Shown: positions 60,122 through 64,000 of the stretch, one piece after another
Layout of the letters: the number at the start of each line of letters is the position of its first letter
Numbering within the stretch: position 1 is the stretch's first letter
From: Leucobacter aridicollis
GTDB taxonomy: Bacteria > Actinomycetota > Actinomycetes > Actinomycetales > Microbacteriaceae
Length of the DNA stretch: 64,000 nucleotides
Reading direction: 5' to 3'
Assembly: GCF_013409595.1 (NCBI RefSeq)
Contig: NZ_JACCBD010000001.1
Coordinates: 62,001 to 126,000, forward strand
Translations under genes and position numbers: made by a program
The notes under the pieces: generated by a model
What the model was told of the DNA's origin: nothing
Database searches by the model: none
The model's input: only the letters and a program-made list of their open reading frames with translations

Positions 60122-60786
60122 GCGACCAGGCAGCCCTCGACCACATTGTCATCGCGGCTCCGAACCTCGCGGAACTTGTCGACTGGTTCGCGCAGCTCAC
60201 GGGGGTCGTCGCCGAGCCAGGCGGCCGCCACCCGACCGGGACGCAGAACGCGCTCGTCGCGCTCACCATCGGCGGCCACCGCGGTCGCCAATACATCGAG
60301 CTGATCGGCCCCTACGCCGATCAGACAGCTGGACCACTGCCGTCGAAATTCGGGATCGACAGGCTCACAGGGCCGACCGTGCAGACCTACGCGATCCGCG
60401 TGCCCGACATCGACGCGGGCGTCGAGAACGCTCGAGCCGTTGGCTGGGAGACGGGCCCCGTGGGCGACCTGTCGCGGCGCACCCCAGCCGGCGACCTCCT
60501 CGAGTGGCGGCTCACCCGAACGGACGAACAGCAGCACGAGCGGTTTGAGCTGCCGTTTCTCATCGACTGGGGCGAGACGCCCCACCCGGGGGAGACCATC
60601 GGCCCGGCGATCGAACTCGTCGAGTTTGTGCGCCTCGAACCGACGCCGGAACGCGCCGAGAGCCTGCGCCGCGAGCTGCAGGCGGTCGGTGGCGGCGCTG
60701 TCGAGGTGCGCGTTGCAGCGTCGCCGGGGTTCGCCCTCACACTCCGTTCCCAGAGCGGCGCGATCGTCGAACTACTGCCTGCCTGA
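60118..60786 (+). CDS. VOC-family (Glyoxalase_3-like) protein
   Basis: 222-residue vicinal-oxygen-chelate protein. N-terminal LDHIVIAAPNLAELVDWFAQLTGV carries the first metal-ligand His, and YIELIGPY a probable Glu ligand. The Glyoxalase_3 type includes dioxygenase-like and isomerase members; substrate unknown. Overlaps the peroxidase fusion by 4 bp, so it belongs to the same operon as the importer. Confidence 0.85.
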   Translation: MSDQAALDHIVIAAPNLAELVDWFAQLTGVVAEPGGRHPTGTQNALVALTIGGHRGRQYIELIGPYADQTAGPLPSKFGIDRLTGPTVQTYAIRVPDIDAGVENARAVGWETGPVGDLSRRTPAGDLLEWRLTRTDEQQHERFELPFLIDWGETPHPGETIGPAIELVEFVRLEPTPERAESLRRELQAVGGGAVEVRVAASPGFALTLRSQSGAIVELLPA

Positions 60787-60796
60787 AGGAGCGAGC

Positions 60797-60831
60797 GGGC
60801 GCCGGGCGCCGGGCGCCGGGCGTCGGGCGCC
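60797..60831. repeat. 7-bp tandem repeat (GGGCGCC x5)
   Basis: Five consecutive heptamers, the fourth with one change (GGGCGTC), just after the VOC gene in the 198-bp convergent gap before the helicase gene. Simple repeat; likely length-variable. Confidence 0.7.
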
Positions 60832-60935
60832 GCCCGTTCCTCCCACCGGACCGCGCCCGAGCCCGCCCGCCGAGCCCGCCCACTCCCGCAAGAGAGCACT
60901 GTTCTGTCCAAGAACCCCCGTACCAACCGTAGATA

Positions 60936-60961
60936 AGGGTGTTCCTGGCGAGAAACACCCT
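60936..60961. terminator. Hairpin between VOC and helicase genes
   Basis: 8-bp stem AGGGTGTT/AACACCCT with a 10-nt loop, 24 bp beyond the helicase stop on the minus strand, in the convergent gap. Candidate bidirectional terminator. Confidence 0.5.
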
Positions 60962-60984
60962 CTGGCGCGGACCTCGGGCGGACC

Positions 60985-62310
60985 CTACGCCTGCGAGGAG
61001 CTCTCGGCGGATGCGGCAGACGCAGCAGACGAGGCCGCCTGCTTCGGCTGACGGTCGGCGAAGAAGCGTACGACGTTCGGGTCGACGATCACGTCACGCG
61101 GCTGCAGCGGCCTGGCGAGGTAGAGCCCGTCCAGCGACCGCACGCGGCTCAGCGCGACGTAGGTCTGGCCTGCGCTGAACGCGCGGGGACCGAGATCGAT
61201 CGCGGCGGCATCGTAGGTGTGGCCCTGCGACTTGTGGATCGTCACGGCCCACGCGAGCCGCAGCGGGAACTGCTCGAACTCCGCGACGACCTCCTTCTCG
61301 AGCTTCTTGGTGTCGGCGTCGTAGCGGTAGCGGAACCGTTCCCACGTGGCGGGCTCGACCTCGTGCTCTTCGTCATCGACGATCACCCAGACCGTGCCCT
61401 CGATCTTCGAGACGGTGCCGATCGTGCCGTTCACCCAGCGCCCGTCTGGGTCATTGCGCAGGAACATGACCTGCGCGCCCTTCTTGAGCTCGAGCACCTC
61501 GTCGGCCGGGTAGGTGTTCTCGCGGAACTCGCCGGTGATCTCTGCGGCGGCCTTCAAACCGGACCCCTTGATCTCGGCGAGTCGTTCGGCGTTGATCCGG
61601 TTCACGGTTGCGTTCGTCGTCGCGAGGGTGATGACGTCGCGCGGCGGCTTGCGTGCGCCAGCCCCGTTGAGCTCGTTCGCCTGCGTCTCGTCGACGACGC
61701 CGTAGCGAACGGCGCCGAGGATCTGCTTGAACCGGTCATCGCTCTGCCGGTGGACCTCGGTGAGCTCGATGACGTCGAGCGGCGTCTCCTGCCAGACCTT
61801 CGAGTCAAAGAACCAGAGCGAGCGGTAGGTGTCGTCGAAGTACGCGCGCTCGTGCGGATCACGTGGCGGCACGGGCGGCAGCTGGAACGGGTCGCCGAAC
61901 ATGATGATCTGGGCACCGCCGAACGGGTCGTGCCGCTTGCCGCGAGCCTGCCTGAGCGACCGGTCGATGGCGTCCATGAGGTCGGCCGAGACCATCGAGA
62001 TCTCGTCGATGATGAGGGTGTCGATCGACGCCAGCATTTTCTTGAGTTCTGCAGGCTGGTCGAGCTCGTGGTCGGCGATGACGCCGGTCGGTAGTCGAAG
62101 CAACGAGTGGATCGTCTGGCCGCCAACGTTCAGCGCGGCGACGCCGGTCGGGGCGCACACCGCGATGACTTTCGAGGTGTTCCAGGAGAGGTGATTGAGG
62201 ATCGTCGACTTGCCCGTGCCAGCTCGTCCCGTCACGAAAATGTGTTCGCGGGTGTGCTCGATGCGCTCGTAGACGTTGAGCTGTTGGGGGCTGAGTTCGG
62301 GGCGCGACAC
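60985..62310 (-). CDS. PIF1-like ATP-dependent DNA helicase
   Basis: 441-residue superfamily 1B helicase that would unwind DNA 5' to 3'. Walker A GRAGTGKST at 28-36, motif Ia CAPTGVAALNVGG at 52-64, Walker B LIIDEISMV at 99-107, motif III FGDPFQLPPV and the C-terminal motif TIHKSQGHTYDAAAIDLG are intact. Bacterial PIF1 proteins act on replication forks and G-quadruplexes. GTG start 6 bp after TAGCCT (62317-62322), so leaderless. An Ala/Ser tail ends it. Confidence 0.92.
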   Translation of the reverse strand: MSRPELSPQQLNVYERIEHTREHIFVTGRAGTGKSTILNHLSWNTSKVIAVCAPTGVAALNVGGQTIHSLLRLPTGVIADHELDQPAELKKMLASIDTLIIDEISMVSADLMDAIDRSLRQARGKRHDPFGGAQIIMFGDPFQLPPVPPRDPHERAYFDDTYRSLWFFDSKVWQETPLDVIELTEVHRQSDDRFKQILGAVRYGVVDETQANELNGAGARKPPRDVITLATTNATVNRINAERLAEIKGSGLKAAAEITGEFRENTYPADEVLELKKGAQVMFLRNDPDGRWVNGTIGTVSKIEGTVWVIVDDEEHEVEPATWERFRYRYDADTKKLEKEVVAEFEQFPLRLAWAVTIHKSQGHTYDAAAIDLGPRAFSAGQTYVALSRVRSLDGLYLARPLQPRDVIVDPNVVRFFADRQPKQAASSAASAASAESSSQA

Positions 62311-62405
62311 TCGAATAGGCTACCCCGCAATGGGATACTAGTGCGGCGTGTACGCGCGCGGTCCGCATTCGGGCCAGACATCTGCCATGGAAGGCGAATA
62401 GCTTC

Positions 62406-63638
62406 GTGCCCCCACTCACCACTTTTCGGCGGAACCTTGCGCTGTTTGCGCTCGCCCTCGGCGGGTTCGCCATCGGAACGACTGAGTTCGCGACGATGGG
62501 CGTGCTCCCGGAGATCGCGCACGACCTGGTGCCCGGCTACGCTGCTGACCCGCAGTGGGGTATCGCGCAGGCCGGCAACCTCATCACGCTCTACGCGCTC
62601 GGCGTCGTCGTTGGCGCTCCCGTCTTCGCCGTGCTCGGGGCGCGGATGTCGCAGACGAAGCTCGCCATCTGGCTGCTCGTGCTGCTCATCGCCGGCACCG
62701 TCGGCTCTGCGCTCGTGCCGGGCTTCGGCACGGTCGCCGTCTTCCGGTTCATCTCGGGCCTGCCGCATGGCGCCTACTTCGGTGTCGCGTCGCTGCTCGC
62801 CGCCAGGCTCATGGGGCCGGGCAACATGGGAAAGGGCATTGCCCTCGCGATGAGTGGGCTCACCGTAGCGAATGTCATCGGCGTGCCGCTTTCGACCGTG
62901 CTCGGGCAGCAGCTCGGCTGGCGCTGGGTGTACGCGCTCGTCGCCGTGCTGTTCGCGGCGACCCTGCTGCTGGTGGCGCTCTACGTGCCCCGGTTCCCCG
63001 GCAGCCCTGAGCGCAGCCCACTGCGCGAGCTCAGTGCGCTCGGCAGTGCGCGTGTCTGGGTCATGGTCGCGGTGCTCTCGATCGGCTTCGGCGGGTTCTT
63101 CGCCGTGTACTCCTACATTGCCGAGGTCACGACCCGCGAGGCGGGACTCGGTGCAGGCATGGTTCCGTGGGTGATCGCGACGATGGGCGTCGGTATGGTG
63201 CTGGGGAACATTCTCGGCGGGATCCTCACCGACCGGAGCCCCATCGGCACCGCGATCTGGGGCTTCGTGCTCTTCATCTCGTCGTTCGTGCTGTACTCGC
63301 TCTTCGCGGCGCATCCGGTTGGTCTCTTTGCGTTCGCGTTCCTCGTGAGCCTGGCATCCTCGATCCTGCTCCCCGGGCTGCAGGCGCGCCTGATCCGGAT
63401 GTCGAGCGAGGCGCGGCTCCTCGGCGCCGCGCTCAATCACGCGGCGGGTAACGTCGCGAACAGCCTCGGCGCATGGCTTGGCGGCCTCGTCATCGCTGGC
63501 GGATTCGGCTATCTCGCGCCGGGGTGGCTGGGAGCCGTGCTCGCCGGTGCTGGCTTCGTGCTTCTGCTGGTGAGCCTCGCGGTGCAGCGCCGCGACGGCG
63601 GCAAGAGCCTCGACACCGCCGGCATTCCGGTCGGCTAG
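62406..63638 (+). CDS. MFS transporter (DHA1/AraJ-like)
   Basis: 410-residue drug:H+ antiporter-1 type MFS protein with 12 helices. N-terminal signature FALALGGFAIGTTEFATMGVLPEIA and the loop motif GARMSQTKLAIWLLV are typical of the AraJ/YdhP branch that exports sugars or drugs. GTG start, no clear SD. Divergent from the helicase. Substrate unknown. Confidence 0.9.
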   Translation: MPPLTTFRRNLALFALALGGFAIGTTEFATMGVLPEIAHDLVPGYAADPQWGIAQAGNLITLYALGVVVGAPVFAVLGARMSQTKLAIWLLVLLIAGTVGSALVPGFGTVAVFRFISGLPHGAYFGVASLLAARLMGPGNMGKGIALAMSGLTVANVIGVPLSTVLGQQLGWRWVYALVAVLFAATLLLVALYVPRFPGSPERSPLRELSALGSARVWVMVAVLSIGFGGFFAVYSYIAEVTTREAGLGAGMVPWVIATMGVGMVLGNILGGILTDRSPIGTAIWGFVLFISSFVLYSLFAAHPVGLFAFAFLVSLASSILLPGLQARLIRMSSEARLLGAALNHAAGNVANSLGAWLGGLVIAGGFGYLAPGWLGAVLAGAGFVLLLVSLAVQRRDGGKSLDTAGIPVG

Positions 63639-63656
63639 TCCCTCGCCGAGGACCCG

Positions 63657-64000
63657 TTACGCGTGGTCGGTGATCTCGGGCTTGCGCACGAACACCAGCG
63701 TGAGGGCGAGTCCGAGCGCGACAACGATGATGAGGCCGAGGATGCCGAAGTGCGTCGCGCCGAACCAGCCGATGAACGCGGCCCAGAGCCAGGGCGACAG
63801 GAAGCTCATGACCCTGCCGGTCGTCGCGTAGAGGCCGAACACCTCGCCCTGCATACTCGCGGGAGTCATATGCGTCAGGAGTGACCGGCTCGAGGCCTGC
63901 GCCGGGCCGACCGCGGCCGAGAGGATGAGCCCGCCGATCCAGAAGATCGACTTCCCTTCCTCCCGGAAGAAGAAGATGAAGAGCCCGCTCACGACGAGAA
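63657..64000 (-). CDS. MFS transporter, UMF1/Atg22-like (C-terminal part)
   Basis: The reading frame is open at the window edge, so only the last 114 or so residues are seen. They hold three or four helices, with SAAVGPAQASSRSLLTHMTPASMQGEVFGLYATTGRVMSFLSPW, characteristic of the UMF1 family MFS proteins. Convergent with the DHA1 transporter, 18 bp apart. The 5' part lies beyond position 64000. Confidence 0.82.
   Translation of the reverse strand, partial: LVVSGLFIFFFREEGKSIFWIGGLILSAAVGPAQASSRSLLTHMTPASMQGEVFGLYATTGRVMSFLSPWLWAAFIGWFGATHFGILGLIIVVALGLALTLVFVRKPEITDHA

Noticed and set aside
1..64000. CRISPR array or cas genes
   Set aside because: No regularly spaced direct repeats and no Cas-like protein seen by eye.

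Overview
The window is high-GC actinobacterial DNA. The gene complement fits Microbacteriaceae and looks most like Leucobacter: menaquinone biosynthesis, NucS mismatch endonuclease, mycobacterial-type FprA, BioQ-like control of BioY/BioM/BioN, SCO4848-type and DUF4229 small membrane proteins. The genus is inferred from gene content only; no 16S gene is present. Many genes start directly at the transcription start (a TANNNT -10 box 6-7 nt before ATG/GTG), which is typical of this phylum.

Layout. 0-6.1 kb: TSUP permease, pyrE, a Sir2 deacylase and pyruvate carboxylase. 6.2-16.1 kb: electron-transfer and menaquinone genes (fprA, polyprenyl diphosphate synthase, menG, menF, menD), with a multicopper oxidase and a PPK2 kinase between them. 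16.2-20.2 kb: small membrane and regulatory proteins, two GT4 glycosyltransferases and a secreted CHAP-like protein. 20.4-23.6 kb: tRNA-Ser(GGA) and a complete polar amino-acid ABC importer. 23.6-27.4 kb: TagD-like cytidylyltransferase and small conserved genes. 27.4-30.0 kb: ECF biotin importer with a divergent TetR regulator and twin BioQ-type operators. 30.1-34.6 kb: small proteins, NucS, an MFS and a MATE transporter. 34.7-39.3 kb: cstA-ybdD pyruvate/peptide uptake pair and an M13 peptidase. 39.4-42.8 kb: YibE/F permease behind a Fur/Zur-like box, an intact IS481-family element and a conserved hypothetical gene. 43.0-49.4 kb: YtrA-type GntR regulator with an ABC exporter, then the hen1-pnkp RNA repair pair; two related imperfect palindromes bracket this block. 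49.6-52.9 kb: glutathione peroxidase, SDR and a large FAD/NAD(P)-binding protein. 53.2-60.8 kb: a five-gene peptide-type ABC importer and oxidoreductase cluster of the poorly understood KPN_01854/Avi_7169 type. 61-64 kb: PIF1-like helicase and two MFS transporters, the last cut by the window edge.

How the genes work together. FprA, the polyprenyl synthase, MenF, MenD and MenG supply reducing power and menaquinone for respiration. BioY/M/N imports biotin, which pyruvate carboxylase in the same window needs as its prosthetic group. CstA/YbdD imports pyruvate, the substrate of that carboxylase. Hen1 and Pnkp together heal, 2'-O-methylate and seal broken RNA. The 53-61 kb cluster has the form of an uptake-plus-oxidation pathway for an unknown compound.

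Most novel points: the IS481 element takes its transposase stop codon from its CTAG target; MenG carries a histone-like Lys/Ala/Pro tail; the KPN_01854-type cluster has fused CMD and peroxidase domains and no luciferase-like monooxygenase in view; a leaderless upstream ORF sits inside the Fur/Zur-like control region of yibE/F.
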